From Zopfochytrium polystomum (lineage: Eukaryota; Chytridiomycota; Chytridiomycetes; Chytridiales; Chytridiaceae): DNA of 64,000 bases. Of the stretch, positions 46,458 through 57,578 are shown one piece after another (position 1 is the stretch's first letter; the number at the start of each line of letters is the position of its first letter). The notes below the pieces were generated by a model. That model saw only the letters and a list, made by a program, of their open reading frames with translations. It made no database searches and was not told the DNA's origin. The stretch covers positions 208,679 through 272,678 of the forward strand of contig JAIVFJ010000078.1 of the NCBI GenBank assembly GCA_025765615.1, written 5' to 3'. Both the position numbers and the translations under genes were made by a program.

Positions 46458-47459
46458 ATGACCTCGTCGCCGCCCCTCGCCGCCGCCGCCCCGAGCGGCG
46501 CCGCACCCGCGCAGCAACAGCTGCACCCCGTCGACCCGCACACGGTCGCGCTCTTCATCGTCATCTTTGGCACCGTCGCCGCCTTCATCCTCAACTACGT
46601 CACCCCCGCGCCGTTTGGCCGCTTTCTTCTACTCGCACAACAAGAAGCTCTTTTTGTTCCAGATCGACGGCAAGATCGCGTGGACCGTCTTCGAGGCCGT
46701 CTCGTTCTTTGGCTTCATCTACTTTCACCTCTCGTCGCCGCTCCACCAGTTTAACCCGGCCACCGTCGCGTTCTTTGCAATGTGCGTTGGTTGTGAATCT
46801 GTGTGTCGGGCGCATCCCTGGTCCTGATCCGATCACGTCCACTCACAAAAACAAACAAAAAACAAAAAACAAAAAAACAAAAAAAAAACAAAAACAACAT
46901 GAAACAGGTGGTTCACGCACTACTTCCACCGCTCCTTCATCTACACCTACAACAGCCCCGCCATCAAGCCCACAAACTTCACCGTCACCGTCTTCGCCAT
47001 GACCTTCAACACGGCCAACGCCTACATCAACGGCCTCGCGTCCGCCGCCGTCCCGGCCTCGCGCGTCGCAAGCCCCTTCTTCTACCTCGGCGTCGCCGTC
47101 TTCTTCTTTGGCATGTACATCAACGTCTCGTCAGACTACAAGCTGTTCGCCCTGCGCCGCAAGAAGCGCGCCGACGCCGCAAAGAGCGATGCAAAGACGG
47201 CTGCAGCCGGAGGAGGTGGTGACTACTTTATCCCCTACGGCGGCTTCTTCGACTACGTCTCGTGCGCAAACTACCTCGGCGAAATGGTCGAGTGGTGCGG
47301 ATGGTCGATCGCCCTCGGCCACTACGCCGGGTGGGTCTTCGCGTACTTTACCATCACGAATTTGGGACCGAGGGCGTTTAGCACGCACGCGTGGTACAAG
47401 CAAAGTTTGGGGACGCGTATCCAAAGGAGAGGAAGGCGCTCGTGCCGTTTTTGCTGTGA
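46458..47459 (+). CDS. 3-oxo-5-alpha-steroid 4-dehydrogenase-like reductase, frameshifted
   Basis: ER membrane NADPH-dependent reductase of the SRD5A/DET2 family. Exons 46458-46781 and 46908-47459. The first membrane segment is VALFIVIFGTVAAFILNYV. The C-terminal domain is highly characteristic: YGGFFDYVSCANYLGEMVEWCGW, then YFTITNLGPRAFSTHAWYK. Two single-base shifts interrupt it. Near 46622-46630 a TTT run has one T too many, moving from PFGRF to YSHNKK. Near 47400-47408 one base is missing after YKQ, after which the expected end FGDAYPKERKALVPFLL and its stop at 47459 are in another frame. Both may be assembly errors. Uncorrected, the product is truncated early. Confidence 0.85.
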
Positions 47460-47530
47460 GGGGTTGTGGGTTAACCGTTGAGGTGTGTTGTGCTTGTGCG
47501 GCGGGGGAATGTGAATTGTGTGTGTAAGTG

Positions 47531-47578
<48 letters not shown>

Positions 47579-48211
47579 CTTGCTTTCGCTGAGGGTTGGT
47601 GTTATGCAGTAACGGCCTCTTGTTTTTTTTTTTCTCGTTTCGTTCTTATCCTCTTTCTGTTCCTCGGCTTGCTCTTCTTCTTTCTGTTGTCCTCATTGCT
47701 TCTCCGCCCCTCCTCCCTACCCCCTTTTTTCCTTGAATTTCTTCTTTTTTCTCTTCCTGTTCTTGCCGCAGATGGCTGTTATTCGTTTAAAAAAAAAGAC
47801 TTTGGGGCCCTTGTTCACTGTTTTGTGCTGGTGTTACCTCTATCTCTGTCTCTTCTCTCTCTCCTTTTTCCCGCCTCCCTTCCTTTTCACATTGGGCGGC
47901 GCGTGTGCTACTCGGTCGTACCACGATCATCCCCGTCTCCTCCCTATTTTTCAAACGTTGTGTGCGTAGACGTTCGTTTGCTGTGTTTCGGGAGCTGTAT
48001 GCGCTTCATTTCTGTATGCTAGTTAGCAATAATCAGAAGAGAAAGAGGATTCAAAGAAAACAAGAAAAAAAAAAAAGAAAAAAAAAAACGAAAAAAAGGG
48101 AACTCGACAACGAGACAGCCCCAGACAAATCACCCCCCACCCAAACGCAAGGCACCCCCACCAGAGCCACCGCCACCACCACCACCCACAACTTCACCAA
48201 ACGATCTGGAG
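47460..48211. other. Intergenic with (TG)n and T-rich sequence
   Basis: A (TG)n tract of about 42 bases at 47535-47576 lies in the 3' flank. T-rich sequence follows to 47960, then A-rich sequence to 48095. No gene recognised. Confidence 0.6.
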
Positions 48212-50043
48212 ATGAGCTGGTCCGTCCCACTTCCACGCCGCCCGCCGCGTACATCCTGCCGCTGTCGGCACTCCGCACCCCTTCCCGCCTCGGATCATCC
48301 AACTCTGCGGCTCAGTCTCCCTCCCTCCCTCCCTCCCTCCCTCCCTCTCCCCGCATCGATCCCAAGGCGGCGGGAGGGCGGAGTGGCGGCGCAGCGATCA
48401 ACCGGGCTTGGAGCTTTCTTGCTTGCCTCTTCTCTCGTCCAACGCACGCGCCTCCAGGCCCTTTTCCCCCTCCGTCCTTTTTTTTTCCCCCCGCCGTTGG
48501 ACGCGGGCGTCGTACCGTAATCCCCCCCTCCCTCCCTCCCTCTCTCCCTCCCTCGCTCCAACCTTTCTCCGTCGGCTCCTGGAATCAGTTTGTTTTGGTT
48601 TGTTTTTGTTTGGCTCTAACAGCAACAACAACAACAACAACTACAACAACTACAACCAAAAAAAAACAAAACAAAAAAAAAACAAAAAAAAAACAAAAAA
48701 ACAAACAAACAAAAAAAAAAAAAAATCCCTTCCCCAAATCAACGGCACACCACCAAACCAGGTCGGGGTTCAAAAAGGCCGTCAGCCGTGCGACGGTGCA
48801 GGTGATGCAGTCGGTCGGCCAGATGGACAAGACGGTACGCCGCATGTTACGCTTCTTTTATTTTTATTTTTATTTTGTTTTGTTTTGTTTTGTTGTTGTC
48901 GTTGGTGGTGGTTGTTTCCCCCAGCCTTCCCCCTTCCCTCTTCCCCCTCCCCCTTCCCCCTCCTCCAAGTGTTGCCAAGTGCAAACGATCTGACGTCTCG
49001 CGCTCGCGCGCGCACCAACACCCCCAGGTCGACAAGGAGTTTGACGAGCAGGAGAAGCGGTATAGAATGTGAGTGCGTTCTCTTTCGTTTCTCTTTTCTT
49101 CGTTCTAAGGTTTCGCCCCGCTTAGACTCGAGAGCAAGTCGGAAAAACTGCACCGCGAGGCCAAGGGGTACCTGGACTCTGTGCGAGGTGCGTTGCGTTG
49201 CGTTGTGTTGCATCCGTGCGTGCGTGCGTGTGGAATTACTAATTATTCTTATTTTTTTATTTTTTTTCCGTTTTGTTTTATCTCGCCCTCTTCGAAACAA
49301 AAAAAAAAAAAACAAAAAAAACAGCAATGACAGTTGCGCAGCAGCGGATCGCCGAAACCGTCGACCACTTTTACGACGAAACGTCGCCGCTCGGGTACGC
49401 CGGCCTGCAGTACAAGCAGGCCGTCGAGAAGATGGACGAAGAAGCAAGGACGGAGCTGGTTCGTACAACCCTCTTGTTGTTTTATCCTTTTTTTAATTTG
49501 ATTCTCCCAATACTTACCATTCCCTTAAACTCGCCCCCGCATGTTTACCAAAAAAAACACACACAGGACACCAACTACCGCGTGACGGTCCTCGACCCGC
49601 TCGGCAAGCTGATCCAGTGCTTCCCCGACTTCAACGAAGCCATCAAAAAGCGCCAAAAAAAGCTCCTCGACTACGACCGCCTCGCCTCCGTCTCCCGCCG
49701 CCTCGCCGAAAAGCCCTCCGACGACCCGTCCCGCTACCCGCGCGCCCTCGCCGAAACCAACCACGCAAAGGAGCTCTACGACAAGGTCAACGCCGCGCTC
49801 GTCGCCGAGATCCCGAAACTCGTCGACCTCCGCGTGCCATACCTCGACCCGTCGTTCGAGGCGCTGGTCAAGACACAGTTGCAGTTTAACGAGGCCGCGT
49901 TCGCGAAGCTTGACGAGGTCCGCAGGGCGTTTGAGGACGGCGCGGGAGCAGGCGGGGACGCCGGGGAGCCGCCGGGGCTGGAGGGGCAGGTCGAGGGCGT
50001 GTTGCAGCAGATGAGAGAGCTGACGATTTGCTCGTCGGCGTGA
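48212..50043 (+). CDS. RVS161: BAR-domain amphiphysin (Rvs161/Hob3 type)
   Basis: Crescent-shaped membrane-binding protein of endocytosis and actin patches; usually pairs with an Rvs167-type partner. Exons 48212-48219, 48762-48834, 49028-49068, 49126-49187, 49325-49458 and 49567-50043 join in phase, about 264 residues, close to yeast Rvs161 (265). The N-terminus MSWSGFKKAVSRA is the amphipathic helix of the family. Then DKEFDEQEKRYRMLESKSEKLHREAKGYLDSVRAM, YKQAVEKMDEEAR, NYRVTVLDPLGKLIQCFPDFNEAIKKRQKKLLDYDR and QLQFNEAAFAKLDEVR. There is no SH3 domain, which separates it from Rvs167. The first coding exon is only eight bases, and its donor GTCCGT is not a strong match. Intron 1 is about 540 bases. 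Confidence 0.93.
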
Positions 50044-50428
50044 TGCGGAGGGACAGGGGCCTTCTTTGTTTATTCTTTATTTCCCTATTTCCCCCCCTTT
50101 TTTTTTCCCCTCACTTCTTATGTAATGGTTCTCTTTTCTTTCCTGCGCACCCCGCGTGTTTCTGCCAGCGACGCGCGCTGGGAAGACCAACCGACACCGG
50201 GCTGGTGCAATAATGTTACTGCGATGTCTCAGCATCGTGCGCGTGTCTGGCTCGCTCGATATTGATAATTGGGGACTTGAAGAACAATGGCTGCAAGTGT
50301 ACTTCAAACAAGGCTTGGCATAGATTTTTTGGGTTCAAACGCAGTCTAGTATCAATAGCCTGTCGTGCCCACCACTGAAAGGCACATCGACGTCGCCTCG
50401 CGACCGCGCGACCAGTTACTCAAGACTT
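50044..50428. other. Spacer
   Basis: 3' flank of the BAR gene. No gene recognised. Confidence 0.5.
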
Positions 50429-51868
50429 TACAATGCACGCATCCACTGGCCAGGAGCTGCGCAAGCGGGAGGGACTCTCTTCAATGTCAGCTATGCAGCT
50501 TTCAGTCCTGATGGGCGTTTTGTTGTATCTAGAAGTTTAAATGGGCCGCAAAAGCCGGAGGAGGACTTCCATCTCACTCTGGATGAGAAGCTTGATAGAC
50601 GTTCAGGACAGTCCAGATTTGGAGTGCATCCACTGGCCAAGGGCAACAAAAGCTGGAGGGACACTCAGACATGCTAGTCTGTGTGCATTCAGTCCTAATG
50701 GGCAGTTTGTTGCGTCCAGAAGCTCTGACAACACAGTCAGAATCTGTAATGCATCCACTGGCCAGGAGCTTCTAACGATGGAGAGACACACTGGTATTGT
50801 TAGATCTGTATCATTTAGTCCTGATGGACAGTATGTTGTGTCTGGAAGATCAGACACAACAATCAGCATTTAGAATGAATCCAGTGGACAGGAGCTGCAA
50901 AAGCTGGAGGGACACTCAAATGGTGTCACTTCAACAGCATTCAGCCCTAATGGCCAGTTTGTTGTGTCTGGAAGTTGGGACAAGACAGTCAAGGGTCTGG
51001 AATGCATCTTCTGGCCAGGAGCTGTATGACATGGACGGACACACTGAAAGTGTAGGAGCTGCAGCAGTCAGTTATGATGTTTTGCTCCTGGAAGTGGTGA
51101 TAACACAGTCACGATTTGGGATGATCGACTGGCCAGGAGTTGCAAGTCAGAGGGACACTCTTGTGGCATTTGGCCAGTAGAATTCAGTTCTGATCGCCAG
51201 TTTGCTCTCCCTAGAAGTTGGGACTGTACAGTCAGTAAAGGCTCGCCACGGACCAACACCGTTCCGGCGTTCCGGTCTGTCCTGCCTTTCTGGAACGGCA
51301 CGGAACCAAGCATTTCGTCACTGACTGGCGGAAAAACCTATCTTTGTATGACAAAACAGACCAAACTTTAATGTTTCAGTCTCATTATGCACTTTCTCAC
51401 CAATTTGGATCAAAATATCCCTTTCCAATTTCTGAAAAGTAACCCAACGATGGTGCAGCGCTGGTGTTCTGTGCCGTTCCGCCTGAAACAGAACGGACCG
51501 GAAGCAGCTTGAAAATGGTGCCATTCCGTTCCATGGCGAGCCTTACAGTCAGGATTTGGAATGCATCCACTGGCCAGGAGCTGCATAAGCTGGAGGGACA
51601 CACTCATATTATCAGATCTGCAGTATTCAGTCCTGGTGTTGTTGTGTCTGGAAGTGAGGACAAGGCAGTCTGGATTTGGAATGCATTTACTGGCCAGGAG
51701 CTGCATAAGCTGGAGGGACACTCTGATTTTGCCACCTCCGCAGCATTAAGTCTTGATGGGCAGTTTGCCGTACCTGGAAGTGGTGACAACACAGTCAGGA
51801 TTTGGAATGCATCCACAGGCCAGCCGCTGTACAAGCTGGAGGGTGTGAGACTGGACTCACTCCTTTAA
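50429..51868 (+). pseudogene. Degenerate WD40 array related to the NLR
   Basis: About ten units on the plus strand repeat the DNA words GCATCCACTGGCCAGGAGCTGC-like (split here), CTGGAGGGACAC and TTCAGTCCTGATGGGCAGTTTG, matching the coding strand of the 35.3-40.6 kb receptor array. In several frames they read as fragments such as ASTGQEL, LEGHT and FSPDGQ. Stops and frameshifts interrupt every frame and no NACHT or TIR sequence is present upstream. A 309-base inserted element splits it. It looks like the tail of a dead paralogue. Confidence 0.85.
51236..51544. mobile_element. MITE-like element with terminal inverted repeats, 8-base target duplication
   Basis: Ends read TAAAGGCTCGCCACGGA on the left and TCCATGGCGAGCCTT on the right, an inverted pair. 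Further inward, GGAACGGCAC and related blocks also pair. The flanks share ACAGTCAG on both sides, and removing the element plus one copy restores a normal WD40 unit. It has no coding capacity. Eight-base duplications suggest the hAT superfamily, but the type is inference. Confidence 0.85.
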
Positions 51869-51884
51869 CCCTGGGATCTGGGAC

Positions 51885-52045
51885 CTAGAGTGAGGGAAAG
51901 CAAATAATAGGCTAAAACTAACTTTATTGGGCTGTTGTCCAGGGGGTGTTTCAACTCTACTACTTGCCTAGTCCACAAAGTATCCCTACTGATCTGTCTA
52001 ACAGGGGTCTCAAACACAAAGAATGAACATTCAGAGGGATCACTG
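51885..52045 (+). repeat. Dispersed repeat family B, copy 2
   Basis: Same-order match to 8340-8500, directly after the WD40 pseudogene. Confidence 0.8.
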
Positions 52046-52875
52046 ATTAAACATAGAGAGAGAAAATTGACAAGTCAACGCCCTGACTTGGAGCATCCAC
52101 CACAAATGCTCTAAGTCCCCCCAACCCTATGCATGTATGTACAAGTGCCGAAAATAAATAATAAATTAGGCAGGCTTGGGGTACAGCCTGTCAGACCCCA
52201 TCCCAAGCCAAGACTAGCAGCCTCTGTTAGTCTCCAAGAAAGGAAATATGTTGAGAAAACCCTGGCACAACGGAAACTGTTAAGATGAAAGTAGTAAAAG
52301 CAGGCCCAATAATAAAGACAGGTTAGCCGCAAATACACTTTTGATAACGCCTTGGAAACTAAAGAACCAGCCATAATAATAGGGGTCCCAATCCTTGCGG
52401 TTTTATGACAGGTACGCTTGTTTTTGCGAATAAAATCCCTAGACTTTATCACTGCTCAATACTGAAAAAGAGACAGAATGGTGCAAGATATATAACGCTG
52501 TGCAAGTGCTCAGTAAGGTCCCTGGTCCGAGTCTTTCGCACCTCCCGCTCTCTCACTCAAAGTGCACCGTTTGTGTTTCTGCCAACTGGAGTGTCTTGCC
52601 AGTTGCTACATATTCAAAATGAGAAAAAACTACTTCTGCAGGGTCCAACACGATTCAGTCAAAAAAAAACCCCGTCCGACTTGATTTGAATCGATTTTTA
52701 TGAACACAATGACAAATTTTTGAGGGCTGTCAGATGTTTGATTCGATTTGAGTTTGACTTGACAATTCTAGTCCAGTTCCAAATCTGCCCTTTTTTTACC
52801 CGATTTGATTCGTGTTAGACCCTCATTTTCTGTATTCTTTACACCTATTCTTCACCAATCCTCTCACAAGCTGCC
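52046..52875. other. Intergenic, no gene recognised
   Basis: Compositionally neutral sequence, unlike the GC-rich genic regions, with several short words of the TTTGATTCGATTTG type near 52680-52815. Probably decayed mobile-element sequence. Confidence 0.4.
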
Positions 52876-53165
52876 TGTTATGAATCACCCTCTGGAAACC
52901 TCTGGAACCTTCTAGAACATTCCTTCATGGAACCTTCTGGAACCTTCTGGAACCTTCTAGAACATTCCTTCATGGAACCTTGTGGAACCTTCTGGAACCT
53001 TCTTTGCTTTCCTGACTTGTCTTGTTGTCATTGGTATCATTGGTATCATTGTATTACTAATTGCTCTTTCTGGAACTTTCTTTGAGTCTTGACAAGGAAG
53101 ACTCTCAAAAGGTATAAAAGGGGGATGGGGGACCTGTCCCATCCCTCAAGTGAATTATTGTTTCC
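52876..53165 (+). promoter_or_regulatory. Heat-shock-element array with TATA box, possibly a solo LTR
   Basis: From about 52893 to 53000 the sequence alternates GAA and TTC in five-base steps (for example GGAACCTTCTAGAACATTCC), the pattern of heat-shock factor sites, and the block is tandemly repeated about every 50 bases. A TATA box (TATAAAAG) lies at 53113-53120. The block begins TGTTATGAATC, which would suit the start of a retrotransposon LTR. No intact gene follows, so the promoter would serve a lost or mobile element. Confidence 0.6.
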
Positions 53166-53344
53166 AATACAATCATCACTCCTCTCAGTTCCTTCTCTGC
53201 CTTGCCTTGCCTTGTCCTGCAATGTTCCTGACACTGCCCAACACAGAAGCACACAGTGGCGCACACATAAGGCTGGCATCATGACCGAAAATTTTACCTC
53301 TGTCAGCTATTCTCCGCTGGATATAGCCAGACACAGATACAGAT

Positions 53345-53960
53345 ACAGTGGCTCACAAATTGGGCCAATGTTTTCAAGGTTGGCTGGCAAATGCAAGTAC
53401 AGCTGCAATAATAAAGATATGCCTGGGAGATTTGCAGGGCTGGACTGTTGAGGATTTTAAGTGTTATCTGGTCTGACGAGACTAAAATCAACATGGAAGG
53501 CTCAGATGGCATGGCTTACGCTTGGAGAATCCCAGGAAAACCACTGAAAGAGCGACACATACAACCCACCAAGAAGTTCAGCGGCAGTTCCCAGATGGTT
53601 TGGGGTGCTATGAAGTGGACTGGAGTGCTGCAAATGGCATTTGTAGAAAGAATAATGGTCTTGGAACAATATGTGACTCTTAACCCCAGTCTGCATGAAA
53701 TGGGAATTGACCCTGCAGGAATCACCTTTCAGCAAGACAACCACCCCAAGCACACATCAAAATACACCAAGGGATGGCTGGAAGAGCAAGAATTTCGTTG
53801 TGTTGAGTGGCCAGCTCAATCTCAGACCTGAATCCTATGGAGCATCTGTGGAGTTGCGGTACTATAGTAATCGTCAGCGATAAGTGCATTCAAATCGCCT
53901 ATGGCAGTCTGCGTATGGGCTTTCATCGACTTTCATCGACGAAATTGTCTTATTTTGAGA
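53345..53960 (+). pseudogene. Tc1/mariner transposase relic
   Basis: The frame 53448-53831 reads WSDETKINMEGSDG, MVWGAMKWTGVLQM and FQQDNHPKHTS, the first two catalytic-region motifs of Tc1 transposases. The third (DLNPMEHLW) is in another frame because of a shift near 53820. The N-terminal DNA-binding part is largely missing. The sequence TACAGTGGCTCACAAA at 53344 resembles a Tc1 terminal repeat, but I found no matching right end. Non-functional. Confidence 0.82.
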
Positions 53961-54799
53961 AACTCTCAAGCTATGCATTTCATGGGAACGTTTTAGGATA
54001 ATTTCGCCTTTTCCATCCTCTTCAGTCTAAAGTGGTTTGACGACACTGGAGGGATGCAGATACAGAAAGGAGGAGTAACATGGTAGAAGACAAAGACAGT
54101 AAGAAACTGACTCAGGGGGAATGAGGCGCCAAAGAGGCTTCCAAGTCGATAAGAAATGATGACTGCTGACCTGCAAGTGTAGCTACGAGCTGAAATATTG
54201 TAAGACATCTGTGACAATGTCCGCCATATGGAAGACTTCCTCTGAATCTGAATTGGTGGCTCTTTTGCCAGTTGGGTTCGTTCCTTGCCTTTGGAGTTGC
54301 CCCATTGTTTGAATAGATTACCACCATAATGATCCCAAGAAACTTGTTCATGCGAGCTTAGTGCAGTACACCAAGTACCAATGTGGAGCGTAGAGTTTGC
54401 ACTAGAACAAGTCAATAACAGCATGGGGTTTAGTGAGTGGAGTTTGGTTAGCCAACTGAACCTCTTGACGGGGGATATCCAAAGGGGCAGCGTCTCAGCT
54501 GGGAGGTCAAAAGACTCAAAACAGTGTGCACTGAAGCGATCATGGCATGATTGCGCTGCAGCACCTGTCTAAGCAAAAATAACATTGTAACAAAAATAAT
54601 CGGGGAGGGTGGGTGGACGCCCCGAATGCGTAATGAAAAGGACAAATATTTTTTTTCTTTTTGTGCTTGAATTCTCAATCGCCTGTCGCTATTTTTTTCT
54701 TTTTTCTTCCTCGTACTTTCTGCGAATGCGTGGGCTGTTTGTGGGGGGAAGGAAGGGTGGCGACGTGTGTGTGTGTGTGTGTGTGCATATGTGTGTGAG

Positions 54800-54854
<55 letters not shown>

Positions 54855-56507
54855 ATGTGGGGGCCAAGATCGGCGGCGGGGTCAGTGGTGGCGGTGGTGG
54901 CGGCGGCGGCTGGCGGCTGGCGGCTGGCGGCTGCGTGGTTCCCGGCGTCGCTCGTGTGGGGCGGATTGCGAAGAGAGCCAAGGGTGCGCGGTGGTTGGTG
55001 GTTGGTGGCTGCGGTGTGCGGTGGTGGTGGTGGTGGTGGTGGCGACGAACGACGGCTGCATGGTCGGGGGCGTTGAGAGAGAGGTGACTGACTGACTGAC
55101 CAACTGACTGACTGGCTGTGTGGGTGAGTGAATTTGAGACTCGCGTTAATGCAGGTGGGGGGTAAGTTCCATCCCCAAATTGGTGGCGACGCGTGTTTTT
55201 TTTTTAGTTTTTGTATTTTTTTTTTTCAAATTCCTTTGTTTCCCTTCTTCCTTCTTTTCTTTCCCAATTAGTCACCGTAAATACAACAATTTGCGCAACA
55301 ATTCATCCATCGTATTATTTTTCAATAGGACGCCACCAGCAGCTGGGGAACAGGGATTCCCAAAAAGGGGAACACTGAAAACGCGCAGAAAAAAAAAAGG
55401 GTAGAAAACGGAAGTGGACTTGAGACAGCAGAGGCATGAGACAGAGACAGAGATTGAGTGACAGAGTGAGAGAGAGTGAGAGAGAGTGAGAGAGTATATC
55501 GTTTTCCTTTTTGGTGGCTTGAATGTTGATCTGAATCGGGAGTTTCTTTGTTGCCTGCGTGCTGATTGGTCGGTCCCACGTGGGAGGAGAGGAGAGGAGA
55601 CAGAGAGAGATACAGACAGACAACTCTCCTGGTTTTTCCCCTTTTTCTTTCGGCGAAAAGAAAACAAAAAAAAGGGGGCATGGAATCAATCGAATTGGCC
55701 AAAACTGCGAAAAAAGAAGTAAGCAGCACACAAAGGGATGATTGATCTTTCTCGCATTTGTTGGGGAAAAAAAGGGTTTTTCCGGATTTTTTAATATTTT
55801 TTTTACCTTTTTCTTTTACAAAGTATATATTCAAGCAAAGCCCTTTTCTTTTCCCACTTTTCGTTTCAAGCCAGCCACTCAAAGTCGGTCTGCCTCCTCC
55901 TTTTTTCTTTGTTTTCTCTCGCCTTAATTCTCTTCATTCTTGGCTCCTCCTCCTTGCCGCCCATCTCCACGGTCTCGGCAGGCAGCCAACACGCAACAAA
56001 CCTCCCATCTCCATCTATCATACTTCGCGCCGCGCTTCCCCCTCCCACCCTGCCTTCCCGCCACTACCCACTGCCGACGGAAGAAAGTGAGAGAGAGCGC
56101 GAGAAGAGAGTAGAATAGAGAGAGAGAGAGAGAGAGAGAGCGATAAGTGAGACAGAGAGTACGAGAGAGGACGGCCACGCAACGTCGCCTTCAGCTCGAA
56201 GCAGCAAGCCACCGAAGCTCAAGCGTTTGAGACCCGCAAACCCTCCCCTGCAACAACTGCAGCAACCACAACAAACAACCTCTTCCTGCCATTAGTCGTC
56301 GGGTCTCGAGCCAGCACCTCATTTCCAACCCGTTCCCACGGCGCATCGATTGCTCCTGGCCGGACCTTTCCCAACTCCCACAACTGAGCTTCGTTGGGCA
56401 CACCTGTGCATACCAAGGCTTCCCTTTCCCACCTCAAGTCGGTTCTCTGCAACCATTCGTTTGCCAGCAACGCAACTTTCTCGCAACAACAACAGCAAGC
56501 CACTCAT
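53961..56507. other. Intergenic, with (TG)n, GGT-rich and CT/GA-rich tracts
   Basis: A minus-strand frame at 53993-54424 has no recognised domain and may be another mobile-element remnant. A (TG)n tract lies at about 54765-54853, followed by GGT/GGC-rich sequence to 55070 and GACT repeats near 55085-55115. GA-rich sequence at 56085-56175 precedes the probable 5' UTR of the next gene. Confidence 0.5.
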
Positions 56508-57524
56508 ATGGATTTCCGGCCATCACTCGAGGTCGAGACCGCCCCCGTCCGTTCCAGCACGGACTCTACCCATCCCAAGTTGACGCGCTCGACCTCCAAG
56601 GGCTACCGCTTCGCCGACGCTTTCTCGCGCGCCGCACGGCGGAGTCCCTCGACGTCCAGCAGCATGACCGCGGCGTCAAACGGCAACAACAACAGCAACA
56701 GCAACAACAACAACAACAACAGCACAAACAACAGTTTCCGCCCAACCACCGCCGCCAGTTTCTCCGTGGCAGATTCCTACTACAACGAGCGGTACTCGGC
56801 AGATGCAGTGCGCACAACGGGTGGCAGCGCCGGTGGCGGCGGCGGCGGCGACTACTTTGGCATTGGGCCCGTTGGTGCGGCTGGCACGCACCAGGCGGCT
56901 GTCTCCCTGGACATGCCTTCGGGTGCCTTCGCCTACGTCAACAGCGGCGCAGCCTACGGCCGGTGGGCGGCTTCGCCGTCGTCGACGACGCCACCGCAGT
57001 CGCGGCCGGGAGCTGGCGACGACGCTGACTACGAGTTTAGCTACGCCGCGCGGCGCGAACGCGAGGGATCCATCGCGAGTGGACGGGGCGGGCACGGCAG
57101 TGGCGGTGGCGGCGGTGGCCGTGGTGGCGGCGGCGGTGGCGGAATTTTGCGCGGGCTGGAAAACCTGAAAGAGTAAGTGGCTGCCATCAATTTCCTATCT
57201 ATCTGTCTCTCTCTCTGTCTGCCTCCCTCTCTCCCCCATCTGCCTCTGCGCGTTTGTCTGTCGTCCGCGATTCCCATTTTTGGAATTGTTTCCATCTCCA
57301 CTGACTTGGGTCGACATCCAAAAGCGTTTCCGCCACCACCAGCCGGCGGCAACGGTTGGGACACTTGTGTGGGGGGAATGCATGCCATGTGGTGTTGGTA
57401 AAAAAAAAAAACAATGACAGTCAGCACAACAAGTGTTGCTGCTGTTGTTGTTGATTGTTGATTGAACCCACCCCCGCCATCCCACCATTTACGCACTTTC
57501 CAACAAACCACGAACTAACCATTA

Positions 57525-57578
<54 letters not shown>

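Noticed and set aside
53993..54424. 143-codon minus-strand frame beside the Tc1 relic
   Set aside because: No transposase or other motif recognised; composition suggests decayed element sequence, so no gene is called.
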